Shown here in pieces: positions 1 through 7,437 of a stretch of DNA of 46,808 nt; the first letter of the stretch is position 1; each line of letters starts with the position of its first letter. Both the position numbers and the translations under genes were made by a program. The notes beneath the pieces were generated by a model, which was given only the letters and a program-made list of their open reading frames with translations, made no database searches and had not been told where the DNA came from. Origin of the DNA: CAZBYL01 sp964496275 (GTDB lineage Bacteria > Synergistota > Synergistia > Synergistales > Synergistaceae); the NCBI GenBank assembly GCA_964496275.1, contig CAZBYL010000013.1, positions 1-46,808 on the forward strand, read 5' to 3'.

Positions 1-17
1 GCTGATTTGGCTCTCTG

Positions 18-39
18 GCCGCCCCTAGGGGCGGCTTTA
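18..39 (+). terminator. GC-rich palindrome, possible terminator of an upstream gene
   Basis: A perfect 18-base palindrome, GCCGCCCCTAGGGGCGGC (18-35), is followed by a short T-rich stretch (TTTAT). It probably ends transcription from a gene outside the window. The T-tract is short, so this could instead be a plain hairpin or a protein site. Confidence 0.4.
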
Positions 40-149
40 TAGGCAAAAGCAACGACACACCGTTTTTCAACGGTTTTCGCCCGCTGTTCTCATAAAATAG
101 TAATGAGCAGTGAATATATACAAATCAGCAAAGGGGATGATCCTTCAAC

Positions 150-395
150 ATGAACTCTGACTACAAAATCACCACACAACCCGATGACAACAGAAACTTT
201 TGCACATGTCCCGACCTTGCTTGCCCCAACAATCCGGCGAATTCAATGTTGGGCTGTACTCCGTGTGTTGCGGTATGTCTAGCGAAAAATGAAATACCGT
301 CATGTTTTTTTAGAAAACAGCAACCGAATATGGACAGAAAACAGGACTACTCGTTTGAAGGATTCGCAAAGTTCACGCTGAACAGCAAAAAATAA
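150..395 (+). CDS. Small cysteine-rich protein, DUF6485-like
   Basis: An 81-residue protein of unknown function. Seven cysteines are packed between residues 18 and 52 (C18, C20, C25, C36, C39, C43, C52), ending in an EIPSCFF segment. This pattern resembles the small DUF6485 proteins of anaerobes, recalled from memory and not searched. The cysteine spacing suggests binding of a metal (Zn or Fe-S), which is inference. There is no signal peptide or membrane segment, so it is probably cytosolic. The ATG follows AAGGGG about 12 bases upstream, a rather long spacing. The gene stands alone and ends at a strong hairpin terminator. Confidence 0.7.
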   Translation: MNSDYKITTQPDDNRNFCTCPDLACPNNPANSMLGCTPCVAVCLAKNEIPSCFFRKQQPNMDRKQDYSFEGFAKFTLNSKK

Positions 396-419
396 TTCTT
401 GAGCGCTCAATATCAAAAC

Positions 420-459
420 AGAAGCAAGCTATAATCGCGCCGCTTGCTTCTGTTTTTTT
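420..459 (+). terminator. Intrinsic terminator after the DUF6485-like gene
   Basis: Arms AGAAGCAAGC (420-429) and GCTTGCTTCT (442-451) are perfectly complementary, with a 12-base loop, and are followed by GTTTTTTT. Confidence 0.88.
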
Positions 460-566
460 GCATTGGAAGATTATAAAATTCGGAGTATCAAATGGAGCCG
501 AATTGTTTAACTCTGAGGAGGGCCTACACAGTTTATTTTACACTCTCCTGAGGAGTACCTGCCTTA

Positions 567-1649
567 CTACTTGCTCTTTACATATGTATTGAGCGGTTTT
601 ACTCTGTAGGCGTTGTCTGCCATGTTGTTTGTCGTTACATATCCCGGAGCGCTGTCTATGAGCTGTGGAATTCTGTTTACGATTGTTGCGCATGTCAGTT
701 CCACTGTGGCGGGACGGTTGACTACTACTGTTGATTCCGGTTCTCCGAAGAGTGTCCATTCGTTTTTGTCAAATTCTTCGGGAGCGTAGACTTTGCCTAT
801 GCATTCGGTTTCTATTGTTATGCCTTCCGCAGTCTCTGTCGTTACTATTGCAGACATTCCCGTTGCGTCTCCTGCTTTGACTGTCATTCCGAGAGTTTTT
901 GATTCCAAGTCTTTCGGATATGTGCAGGGGATGCACTTTTGTGTCTGAGATGTGATGGTAAGCCCCAGTTTGTCACAGAGCCAGCCGTTTTGGTTCCACA
1001 TGTATGAGGGGATGTAGTCTCCCTTTTCTACAAGCGCCTTTATTTCGTCTGATGACAGGTTGTTGTAGTTGCCTATTTCTTCTTCAAATTTGGCGATGGA
1101 GAGTCCGGCTCCGTGCCCTATTGCAAGCGCGATGCCGTAGTCTTCAACGTTGTAGCTGCTTGAACCGTGTATTTTTGTTATTGACGCCGACGAGCCTGCC
1201 AAGTTTGTGACCATTGTGCCCCAGAAAAGGTCGGGGTATCCTGAACCGCAGAGTGTGCAGCCGCCTTTTTTTGCGAGTTCATCAAGTTCTTTGGTGATGT
1301 CCGGGGACGAGTTCCACGGATAGAGGGCTTCTTCGCATGTTGAGATTGCGTTGACTCCGTTTTTGGCGCATACGGAGAAGGCTTCTTTCAGCTCTGCCAT
1401 GGTGCTTCTTGTCGCTATTATGCAGACGTCCGGCTTGAGCTGTTTCATGATTTCGTCGGCCTTTGACGCTTCGGATATTGCCACACCGACTTCTTTCCCG
1501 CCTATGATGACGCTTACGTCTTTACCTATCACCGCAGGATTCATGTCGAACGCGGCTACAAGTTCGCAGCCCTTTTCCATTGCATACCGCATCAGATATG
1601 CGCTCATTTTACCGCAGCCATACTGTGCAACCTTGACTTTACGATCCAT
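567..1649 (-). CDS. NAD(P)-dependent dehydrogenase of the DapB / 2,4-diaminopentanoate dehydrogenase type
   Basis: A 360-residue oxidoreductase. The N-terminus has a Rossmann dinucleotide-binding segment (KVAQYGCGKM, then a strand ending AAFDMNP), as in dihydrodipicolinate reductase-like proteins. Overall it resembles 2,4-diaminopentanoate dehydrogenase (Ord), which oxidatively deaminates 2,4-diaminopentanoate in anaerobic ornithine fermentation. Ornithine aminomutase and the thiolase partners are not in the window, so the substrate is uncertain. The longest frame begins at a GTG (1658) that overlaps the ribosome binding site. The ATG at 1649 lies 8 bases after GGAGG and is preferred. A MerR-type regulator lies upstream on the same strand, and the intervening promoter has a 19-bp spacer. 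Confidence 0.8.
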   Translation of the reverse strand: MDRKVKVAQYGCGKMSAYLMRYAMEKGCELVAAFDMNPAVIGKDVSVIIGGKEVGVAISEASKADEIMKQLKPDVCIIATRSTMAELKEAFSVCAKNGVNAISTCEEALYPWNSSPDITKELDELAKKGGCTLCGSGYPDLFWGTMVTNLAGSSASITKIHGSSSYNVEDYGIALAIGHGAGLSIAKFEEEIGNYNNLSSDEIKALVEKGDYIPSYMWNQNGWLCDKLGLTITSQTQKCIPCTYPKDLESKTLGMTVKAGDATGMSAIVTTETAEGITIETECIGKVYAPEEFDKNEWTLFGEPESTVVVNRPATVELTCATIVNRIPQLIDSAPGYVTTNNMADNAYRVKPLNTYVKSK

Positions 1650-1690
1650 GTAAAACACCTCCGTTGTGTTGTTTGGTTCTGTATGAGGAT

Positions 1691-1721
1691 ATCATAAAGT
1701 TTGTTCCTAGTATAAAGTCAA
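1691..1721 (-). promoter_or_regulatory. Promoter with 19-bp spacer, candidate MerR-controlled site
   Basis: On the minus strand, TTGACT (1721-1716) and TATGAT (1696-1691) are separated by 19 bp, upstream of the dehydrogenase gene. Overlong 19-20 bp spacers are characteristic of promoters activated by MerR-family proteins, and a MerR-family gene is the next gene upstream. An imperfect dyad (about 5 of 9 pairs) lies inside the spacer. Confidence 0.55.
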
Positions 1722-1908
1722 GAGGGTATTGCTATTTTTTTCACAAAAAATTATCTATGCTCAAAACATGCGGCACAGAAGATTTGTGCAGCTGGTGTAT
1801 CGAAAATTAGGTTTTTGCGCCTTTGCTTCTGATGGCGTTGATACGAAAACAGATGAGATCAGCACCGCTTGCACCGGCTTTGCTTATGGTTTGCTGTAAT
1901 TTTTGAAT

Positions 1909-2745
1909 TTAAGAATTTGGCATTACCGGTATTTGGATTTTGTAGAACATTTTTCTGCTTTCGACATCGAATACGGGAAAGTCTATTATTACTTCGCACA
2001 CATAGTCACCGTTTACGGTGAAGCCTTTGTCCTTTATTTCGTTGAGCAGCCTTATCGCATTTTCTCTTTCATCGTCAAAGTTTTCCGAGCAGAGGCAGTA
2101 GTATGTTGTCGCAGGTAAAATTTCAAGTTTGTTTTCTATCTCCTCGTCGATGAAGAGGAATACCTCGTTTGCATAAAAATTGCCGGACAGAAGTTTGTCT
2201 TTTTTCATTATAGTGCCTACGTTGCAGAAGTATGTCATTGCGAGCTTTGAGTTTATCAAGTGCTCTTTAAGCTCTCGCAGCATGTATTCGTACCCTGCGA
2301 AGTCAGTTTCGAAAAAGTTGTTTTTTGACGCATATCTGTAAATTTTTCTCTCCGAGATGTATTCCAGGAACGGGAGTCCGTTTTTGGGGAGGGTTTCATA
2401 TCTTTTGTAATTTTCCAATGTGCGTGTTACAGCGCGCTTGGAGCGCTCCAAATCCGCGATGGATTCGTCTATATAATTTTCCTGTCTTTTGAGAATGTCC
2501 TTTATTTCGGACGGGTTGTTTCTGTTGAGGTACTCTCCTATTTCACGCAGAGTCATGCCGTAGGCTTTCATGTACTGTATCATGTCAAGCCTTGCAGATT
2601 GTATGATGTGATAGTATCTGTAACCCGTGCTGCCGTCCTTTACAAACGGAGATAAAAGTCCCTCTCGGTCATACAGGCGCAGCGACTGTTCCGATATGTG
2701 ATTCAGCTTTGCCATTTGTCCGATAGTAAGTTTTTGATAGTCCAT
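1909..2745 (-). CDS. MerR-family transcriptional regulator with effector-binding-like C-terminus
   Basis: A 278-residue regulator. Residues about 5-45 form a MerR winged helix-turn-helix (LTIGQMAKLNHISEQSLRLYD, then GYRYY). A charged dimerisation helix follows at about 80-115. The long C-terminal part (about 120-278) fits the GyrI-like effector domain of BmrR/BltR-type activators, which usually bind hydrophobic or cationic compounds. The frame extends to 2922, but the ATG at 2745 is preceded by AGAGGTGA at good spacing and begins exactly at the HTH. It probably controls the dehydrogenase gene downstream, whose promoter has a 19-bp spacer. The ligand is unknown. Confidence 0.85.
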   Translation of the reverse strand: MDYQKLTIGQMAKLNHISEQSLRLYDREGLLSPFVKDGSTGYRYYHIIQSARLDMIQYMKAYGMTLREIGEYLNRNNPSEIKDILKRQENYIDESIADLERSKRAVTRTLENYKRYETLPKNGLPFLEYISERKIYRYASKNNFFETDFAGYEYMLRELKEHLINSKLAMTYFCNVGTIMKKDKLLSGNFYANEVFLFIDEEIENKLEILPATTYYCLCSENFDDERENAIRLLNEIKDKGFTVNGDYVCEVIIDFPVFDVESRKMFYKIQIPVMPNS

Positions 2746-2763
2746 AGATATCACCTCTGTAGG

Positions 2764-2769
2764 ATTATA
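2764..2769 (-). promoter_or_regulatory. Possible -10 element for the MerR gene
   Basis: A perfect TATAAT lies on the minus strand 18 bases upstream of the MerR ATG. A TTGATT about 20 bp further up is a weak -35. The implied leader is very short, so the true start site is uncertain. Confidence 0.35.
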
Positions 2770-3022
2770 GCAGGAATAATGTTTTAATAAATCAATACTC
2801 ATAATTTGTGATGCAAAAATAGTGTAAATTACATAGCAAAGGATATGCTTTCTGTGGTAAGTTAGAAACGTATATTTCGGAGGAGGTCGTTCACCACAAT
2901 GGGTGACGGAGACAGTTGCCAATCTGATAATATAAACTTAGGACACAAGGCGCAGCCGCGTTCCCTGTTTGGGCGTGGGTGTGCTTTTTTTGTGTAAAAT
3001 TTTGATTAGGAAGGGATAATAC

Positions 3023-4336
3023 TTGGAAACTCATATTTTGTGGCTGATCTTCTTACAGGTGTTTCTGATTTTGCTCAACGCAGTGTTTGCCTGTGCAGAA
3101 ATTGCCGTTATCTCAATAAATGATAACAGGCTTGCTTTGATGGCATCACAAGGAGATAAGAGGGCCGTGCGCCTTGCTGCCCTTACGAGTCAGCCGGCAT
3201 CTTTTCTTGCCACAATTCAGGTTGCTATAACACTTTCGGGTTTCTTGGGAAGTGCGTTTGCCGCCGATAATTTTTCTGAAAAAATAGTTGACCTGCTTCT
3301 TAGGTGGGGTGTTCCGATATCTGCCGCGGCTCTCGATACCATATCGGTTATATTCATAACACTTGTGCTCTCTTATTTTACGCTTGTATTCGGAGAGCTT
3401 GTTCCTAAAAGACTTGCCATGAAAAACGCAGAGGCTTTGGCTCTTGCAATGTCCGCGCTCATCTATTGGATTGCGAAAGCCTTTGCTCCTCTTGTCTCTA
3501 TGCTGACAATTTCGACAAACTCTATCCTGCGCCTTCTCGGAATAGATCCTAATTCCGAAGATAAGGAGGTCAGCGAGGAAGAGATACGAATGCTTGTTGA
3601 TGTCGGCAGCGAAAAGGGTGTGATCGCTCCCGAGGAAAAAGAGATGATTCAGAATGTGTTTGAATTTGATGATCTGGAAGTCTCCGATTTCGCGACACAC
3701 AGAACGGAAATAATTATGCTCTGGGCGGATGACCCCGATACGGAGTGGGAGAAGACAATATCCGAAAGCAGATACGCAAAGTATCCTGTTTGCGAAGAGA
3801 CTGTGGACAATGTGGTAGGCGTGCTCAATACGAAAGATTATTTCAGACTTGACGATAAGAGGCGCGAGAATGTGATGAAACGTGCCGTAGTTTCTGCATT
3901 TTTTGTCCCCGAGAGTATTAAAGCCGATATTCTGTTCCGCCAAATGAAGCAGACCAGAAATCACTTTGCGGTGGTCCTCGATGAGTATGGCGGCATGACG
4001 GGAATAGTAACAATGAATGACCTTCTGGAGCAGCTTGTAGGGGATTTGGAAAACGAAGTATCAGCTCCGGATGATGCGGCTAAAATATTGAAACTCGATG
4101 CAGATACATGGTTTATCGACGGTTCTGCGCCTCTTCCCGACGTTGCGCGGCTTCTTGATGTTTCTCTGCCCGAGGATGAATATGACACGTTTGGCGGGAT
4201 GGTGTTCGGAATGTATGAAAAGATTCCCGACGACGGAAGTGAATTTGAGACCGTTCTTGAGGGGCTTGACATAAAAGTTACGGAAATAAGGGATCATCGA
4301 ATCAGAAGGGCGACTGTCACTGTTTTGTCAAAGTAA
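3023..4336 (+). CDS. CNNM/CorC (HlyC)-family membrane protein, putative divalent-cation transport protein
   Basis: A 437-residue protein with the CNNM/CorC layout. An N-terminal DUF21 membrane domain (about residues 1-190, several hydrophobic helices, with an LVFGELVPKRLAM segment) is followed by a CBS-pair region (about 205-335) and a C-terminal CorC_HlyC domain (about 350-435). Family members are linked to Mg2+/Co2+ efflux or homeostasis; the older name is hemolysin-like. The start is a TTG with AGGAAGGG 7 bases upstream. It is probably monocistronic and converges on a nitroreductase gene with a shared terminator. The leader contains a hairpin and T-run. Confidence 0.85.
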   Translation: METHILWLIFLQVFLILLNAVFACAEIAVISINDNRLALMASQGDKRAVRLAALTSQPASFLATIQVAITLSGFLGSAFAADNFSEKIVDLLLRWGVPISAAALDTISVIFITLVLSYFTLVFGELVPKRLAMKNAEALALAMSALIYWIAKAFAPLVSMLTISTNSILRLLGIDPNSEDKEVSEEEIRMLVDVGSEKGVIAPEEKEMIQNVFEFDDLEVSDFATHRTEIIMLWADDPDTEWEKTISESRYAKYPVCEETVDNVVGVLNTKDYFRLDDKRRENVMKRAVVSAFFVPESIKADILFRQMKQTRNHFAVVLDEYGGMTGIVTMNDLLEQLVGDLENEVSAPDDAAKILKLDADTWFIDGSAPLPDVARLLDVSLPEDEYDTFGGMVFGMYEKIPDDGSEFETVLEGLDIKVTEIRDHRIRRATVTVLSK

Positions 4337-4357
4337 AATTTCTGTTTTTAATTATAA

Positions 4358-4397
4358 GAAAATCTCCGGCGCTCTTTATCCGCGCCGGAGATTTTTT
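4358..4397. terminator. Bidirectional terminator between convergent genes
   Basis: Arms AAATCTCCGGCGC (4360-4372) and GCGCCGGAGATTT (4382-4394) are perfect complements with a 9-base loop. A T-run follows on the plus strand and an A-rich flank supplies a T-tract on the minus strand. It serves the CNNM gene and the nitroreductase gene. Confidence 0.88.
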
Positions 4398-4935
4398 ATT
4401 CTATAAATCTTATAATATCAGCTATTTCTTTTCTGTTTTTGGGGCGTATCGCGTTATCCTCCGAATAACCGAGCGCGATGACTACGCGAACCGTCATGTC
4501 GGAAGGAATGTTGAGCAGCGCTTTTACCTTTGTATCGTCAAAAGTTCCCATTATGCAGGTTGAAAGTCCGAGCTCCTGTGCTTGGATAGTGATTGCCATT
4601 GCCGCAGCCCCCAAGTCGCCCTGAGCAAAAAACTTTGCTCCGTACGTTTCTTTTACGGCAGGCATAACCTTTGGTTCCGCATCTTCGCAGACTGCTATCA
4701 TAACCGGCACGTTGTGTGAAAATTTATTGCCGCCGATCACCTGAAGCAGTTCCGAGAGTTGTGCTCTTGTTTCCGCTTTTGTAACAGCCACGAAACTCCA
4801 CGGCTGACTGTTGCAGGCTGAAGGTGCAAGACGGGCTGCCTCTATGCACTGCATAATGAGCCCCTTTTCTACCGGCCTGTCCGTGTACGAACGGCAGCTG
4901 TGCCGAGCCAGCATCATCTCTTTAAAACTACTCAT
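4396..4935 (-). CDS. Nitroreductase-family FMN protein
   Basis: A 179-residue flavoprotein of the nitroreductase superfamily. It starts with the FMN-phosphate-binding signature (SFKEMMLARHSCRSYTDRPV), has the SACNSQPWSFVAV segment near residue 40, and ends with the GYSED motif region. These small FMN enzymes reduce nitroaromatics, quinones or enoates using NAD(P)H; the physiological substrate cannot be read from sequence. There is no iron-sulfur domain. The ATG is preceded by ACGGAGAG at suitable distance. It is divergently arranged with the glyoxalase gene. Confidence 0.88.
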   Translation of the reverse strand: MSSFKEMMLARHSCRSYTDRPVEKGLIMQCIEAARLAPSACNSQPWSFVAVTKAETRAQLSELLQVIGGNKFSHNVPVMIAVCEDAEPKVMPAVKETYGAKFFAQGDLGAAAMAITIQAQELGLSTCIMGTFDDTKVKALLNIPSDMTVRVVIALGYSEDNAIRPKNRKEIADIIRFIE

Positions 4936-5058
4936 ATCTTAATCTCTCCGTTCTTATGAATTTATAAATTGCGTCTTGTGATTATCCTAATATTTCCGCG
5001 ATGGGCTTAAAAGGCTATATTGCGTAAAATGTAACTGTGTTGCCGAACATAGCTTACG

Positions 5059-5064
5059 TATAAT
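5059..5064 (+). promoter_or_regulatory. -10 element upstream of the glyoxalase gene
   Basis: A perfect TATAAT sits 47 bases before the ATG of the glyoxalase gene. The -35 at 17 bp (TGTGTT) is weak. Confidence 0.4.
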
Positions 5065-5110
5065 AGTCAGCTAAGTTCTTTCAACAATATATGAAAAGGA
5101 GAGGTTTTTT

Positions 5111-5473
5111 ATGAAAGCACAATTTTTGCATTTCAACTTCAATGTCCTTGATCTTGAAAAGAGTATGAAGTTCTACTCGGATGCTCTCGGTCTTAAGGAA
5201 GTATCGCGCAAAGAGGGCAATGGCTTTACTCTGGTCTACCTCGGAGACGGTGTGACAGGATTCGAGCTGGAGCTTACGCACATGCACGACAGAAAAGAGG
5301 CATATGATCTGGGTGAGTCGGAGTTTCACCTTGCATTCCGTGTTGATGAGTATGAAAAATACCACGAACTTCACGAAAAAATGGGGTGCATCTGCTATGA
5401 GAACAAAGAAATGGGACTTTATTTCATAGAGGATCCGGACGGCTATTGGCTTGAGATCCTTCCGGTGAGATAG
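5111..5473 (+). CDS. Glyoxalase/VOC-family protein, lactoylglutathione lyase-like
   Basis: A 120-residue VOC-fold metalloenzyme. The four expected metal ligands of glyoxalase I are visible: H7 (FLHFNFNV), E54 (FELELTH), H73 (EFHLAFRV) and E115 (YWLEILP). They sit in the two beta-alpha-beta-beta-beta modules, and the length is slightly short of GloA. Glyoxalase I isomerises the hemithioacetal of methylglyoxal and a thiol in detoxification. Other VOC enzymes share this scaffold, so the exact reaction is inferred. A strong ribosome binding site (AAAAGGAGAGG) precedes the ATG. A 16-nt inverted repeat begins 13 bases after the stop. Confidence 0.85.
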   Translation: MKAQFLHFNFNVLDLEKSMKFYSDALGLKEVSRKEGNGFTLVYLGDGVTGFELELTHMHDRKEAYDLGESEFHLAFRVDEYEKYHELHEKMGCICYENKEMGLYFIEDPDGYWLEILPVR

Positions 5474-5486
5474 CAACGCCTTGCCT

Positions 5487-5566
5487 TCCGACATCAATGA
5501 ATATGAATTTTTTCACAAACTGCATATAATACCTATGTTATTAAATTAAAATTCATTGGTGTCGGA
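5487..5566. repeat. 16-nt inverted repeat around an AT-rich promoter-like spacer
   Basis: Arms at 5487-5502 (TCCGACATCAATGAAT, read from the second T) and 5551-5566 (ATTCATTGGTGTCGGA) are complementary over 16 positions with a single G-T pair. The 48-bp AT-rich spacer contains TATAAT at 5525-5530. There is no T-tract, so it does not look like a terminator. It could be a paired operator or a processed RNA stem. Confidence 0.6.
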
Positions 5567-5589
5567 TAATTGCAAAACTTGTAAGTCAG

Positions 5590-5617
5590 TTGATAGTTTG
5601 GATAAAACGTGTATAAT
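5590..5617 (+). promoter_or_regulatory. Promoter of the first AGCS symporter
   Basis: TTGATA (5590-5595) and TATAAT (5612-5617) are separated by 16 bp, about 110 bases before the symporter start. Confidence 0.6.
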
Positions 5618-5727
5618 TGATGTGTGGGGTGAAAAATTAGTAGAAAAGAGGTGAATTTTTGGGTTAGATTTCTATTTATTTAAAGTGTCTAACTTTGTAC
5701 TTAATTTCGAAAAGGGGATGTTTTTGT

Positions 5728-7092
5728 ATGGATGCACTTACTGCTCTTGTTGTTAAGGCTAACGGATTCATCTGGGGACTCTACTGTCTTATCCCTCTTC
5801 TTTGCGGTACCGGTCTTTATTTTACTTTCAAACTTAATTTTGTTCAGCTTCGTAAGTTCGGACGTGCGGTAAAACAGGTTTTCGGCGGAATTACAATTTT
5901 CGGAGAACGCGCCGGAGACGATGGTATGAGCTCATTCCAGGCTCTTGCTACTGCGGTTGCGGCTCAGGTCGGAACCGGAAACCTTGCCGGAGCTGCCACG
6001 GCCATCGCCATCGGCGGTCCCGGAGCTATCTTCTGGATGTGGATTGCCGCATTCTTCGGTATGGCTACAATCTTTGCCGAAGCTGTGCTTGCCCAGACAT
6101 ATAAGGTTAAGGATCCCAGAACGGGCAGCACTGTCGGAGGTCCTGCGTACTACATAGCCAACGGGCTCGGAAGCAAGGGGCTGGCCGCATTCTTCTCAGT
6201 GGCAATTATCATAGCTCTTGGTTTTATCGGAAACATGGTTCAGTCAAACTCCATCGCAGATGCTTTTAATAACGCGTTTGGCATCAATAAACTTATCGTT
6301 GGTGCAATAGTTGCGGCCATCGGCGGATTTGTGTTCTTCGGCGGCGTCGGACGTATTGCCTCCTTTACGGAAAAAATCGTTCCTATAATGGCAGCTCTCT
6401 ATCTTCTTGGCGGACTTTATATTCTCATCGTATTTGCCGGCAACATTATTCCTGCATTTAAAATGGTTTTTGTCGGAGCATTCAACCCTGCGGCAGCTAC
6501 GGGCGGACTTATCGGAGCCACAATGAAAGAGGCTATGCGTTACGGAGTTGCACGCGGACTCTTCTCCAATGAAGCCGGTATGGGTTCCACTCCTCACGCA
6601 CACGCCATCGCCAAGGTAAACCACCCTGCGGAACAGGGACTTGTGGCAATTGTCGGAGTTTTTGTTGACACCTTCCTCGTGCTTAACATGACTGCGTTTG
6701 TAATATTTGTTACGGGCGCCATTGATGGCAAGACCAGCGGTATCGCTCTGACGCAGAAAGCATTTGAAATCGGACTCGGCGGTTTTGGACATCCCTTCAT
6801 AGCCGTATGTATGTTCTTCTTCGCATTCTCAACGGTAATAGGCTGGTACTTCTTCGGAGAGCAGAATATAAAGTATCTCTTCGGTCCTTCCGCACTCACT
6901 CCCTACCGTGTGTTGGTCATGGCCTTTGTCTTCTTGGGTTCCGCTCTGAAGCTTGACCTTGTTTGGGAGCTTGCAGACTTCTTTAACGGAATAATGGTAT
7001 TCCCGAACCTTATTGCTCTGATCGGGCTGAGCAAGGTTGTCGCGGAGTCACTAAAGAACTTTGATGAAGAGGGACGCCTGAAAACGAAGTAA
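5728..7092 (+). CDS. Alanine/glycine:cation symporter (AGCS family), copy 1
   Basis: A 454-residue polytopic membrane protein of the AGCS family (sodium- or proton-coupled uptake of alanine/glycine; APC superfamily fold). Family marks include the AQVGTGNLAGAATAIAIGGP segment near residue 85, WMWIAAFFGMATIFAEA after it, and ARGLFSNEAGMGSTPHAHA near residue 280. The frame begins at a TTG at 5695, but the ATG at 5728 is preceded by AAAGGGG and matches the start of the two paralogues downstream. It is nearly identical along its length to copy 2 except for scattered substitutions. It has its own promoter and terminator, so it is probably transcribed alone. Confidence 0.93.
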   Translation: MDALTALVVKANGFIWGLYCLIPLLCGTGLYFTFKLNFVQLRKFGRAVKQVFGGITIFGERAGDDGMSSFQALATAVAAQVGTGNLAGAATAIAIGGPGAIFWMWIAAFFGMATIFAEAVLAQTYKVKDPRTGSTVGGPAYYIANGLGSKGLAAFFSVAIIIALGFIGNMVQSNSIADAFNNAFGINKLIVGAIVAAIGGFVFFGGVGRIASFTEKIVPIMAALYLLGGLYILIVFAGNIIPAFKMVFVGAFNPAAATGGLIGATMKEAMRYGVARGLFSNEAGMGSTPHAHAIAKVNHPAEQGLVAIVGVFVDTFLVLNMTAFVIFVTGAIDGKTSGIALTQKAFEIGLGGFGHPFIAVCMFFFAFSTVIGWYFFGEQNIKYLFGPSALTPYRVLVMAFVFLGSALKLDLVWELADFFNGIMVFPNLIALIGLSKVVAESLKNFDEEGRLKTK

Positions 7093-7125
7093 TAATAAAA
7101 TACACTGTATACATATTGTGTAAGC

Positions 7126-7158
7126 AAGAGAGGAACGTTACAACGTTCCTCTCTTTTT
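7126..7158 (+). terminator. Terminator of AGCS copy 1
   Basis: Stem arms AAGAGAGGAACGTT (7126-7139) and AACGTTCCTCTCTT (7142-7155) end in a T-run. Confidence 0.88.
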
Positions 7159-7437
7159 GTATTTATAAACAAAAATATAATTAAATGTTCAAACAATATG
7201 TTCTTTTTATAAATATTACGTAATATTACCTGTTTTCAGGGGATTCTACTTTGGTGTTTCGGTTGTATAATCCGACTCAGAGTTAGTGTATTAAGACACA
7301 AGTTTGTGGGAGTATCGTTTAAGGGGGGAGCGCAGTCGGCTCAGAGAGTATATCAGGAAGCAGTTTTGCGTGTTATAGCATGTCTTTTATGATCTTTTGC
7401 AATAAGTTAATTTTTTATAAGATTGGAGATGCTTTTC
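7159..7437. other. Intergenic region before AGCS copy 2
   Basis: No gene is seen. It holds a perfect 16-bp palindrome at 7212-7227 and a TATAAT at 7266-7271 with no good -35. CCGACT (7272-7277) is complementary to AGTCGG (7334-7339), enclosing a GTGT/ACAC hairpin. This may be a regulated promoter and leader. No known riboswitch was recognised. Confidence 0.5.
7212..7227. promoter_or_regulatory. Perfect 16-bp palindrome, candidate operator
   Basis: AATATTACGTAATATT is fully self-complementary and lies about 40 bp upstream of the TATAAT preceding AGCS copy 2. It is a candidate dimeric-regulator site, but AT-rich palindromes also occur by chance. Confidence 0.4.

Noticed and set aside
2938..3000. 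NiCo or magnesium riboswitch before the CNNM gene
   Set aside because: A GCAGCC and GGACA resemble parts of the NiCo consensus, but the paired duplicated elements and four-way junction are missing.
3146..3964. Long antisense open frame (272 codons) opposite the CNNM gene
   Set aside because: It lies wholly within a well-supported gene on the other strand and its translation resembles no protein family; it is a codon-bias shadow.
7272..7437. Glycine riboswitch before AGCS copy 2
   Set aside because: Glycine riboswitches often precede AGCS genes, but the conserved aptamer core sequences could not be found here or before copies 1 and 3.
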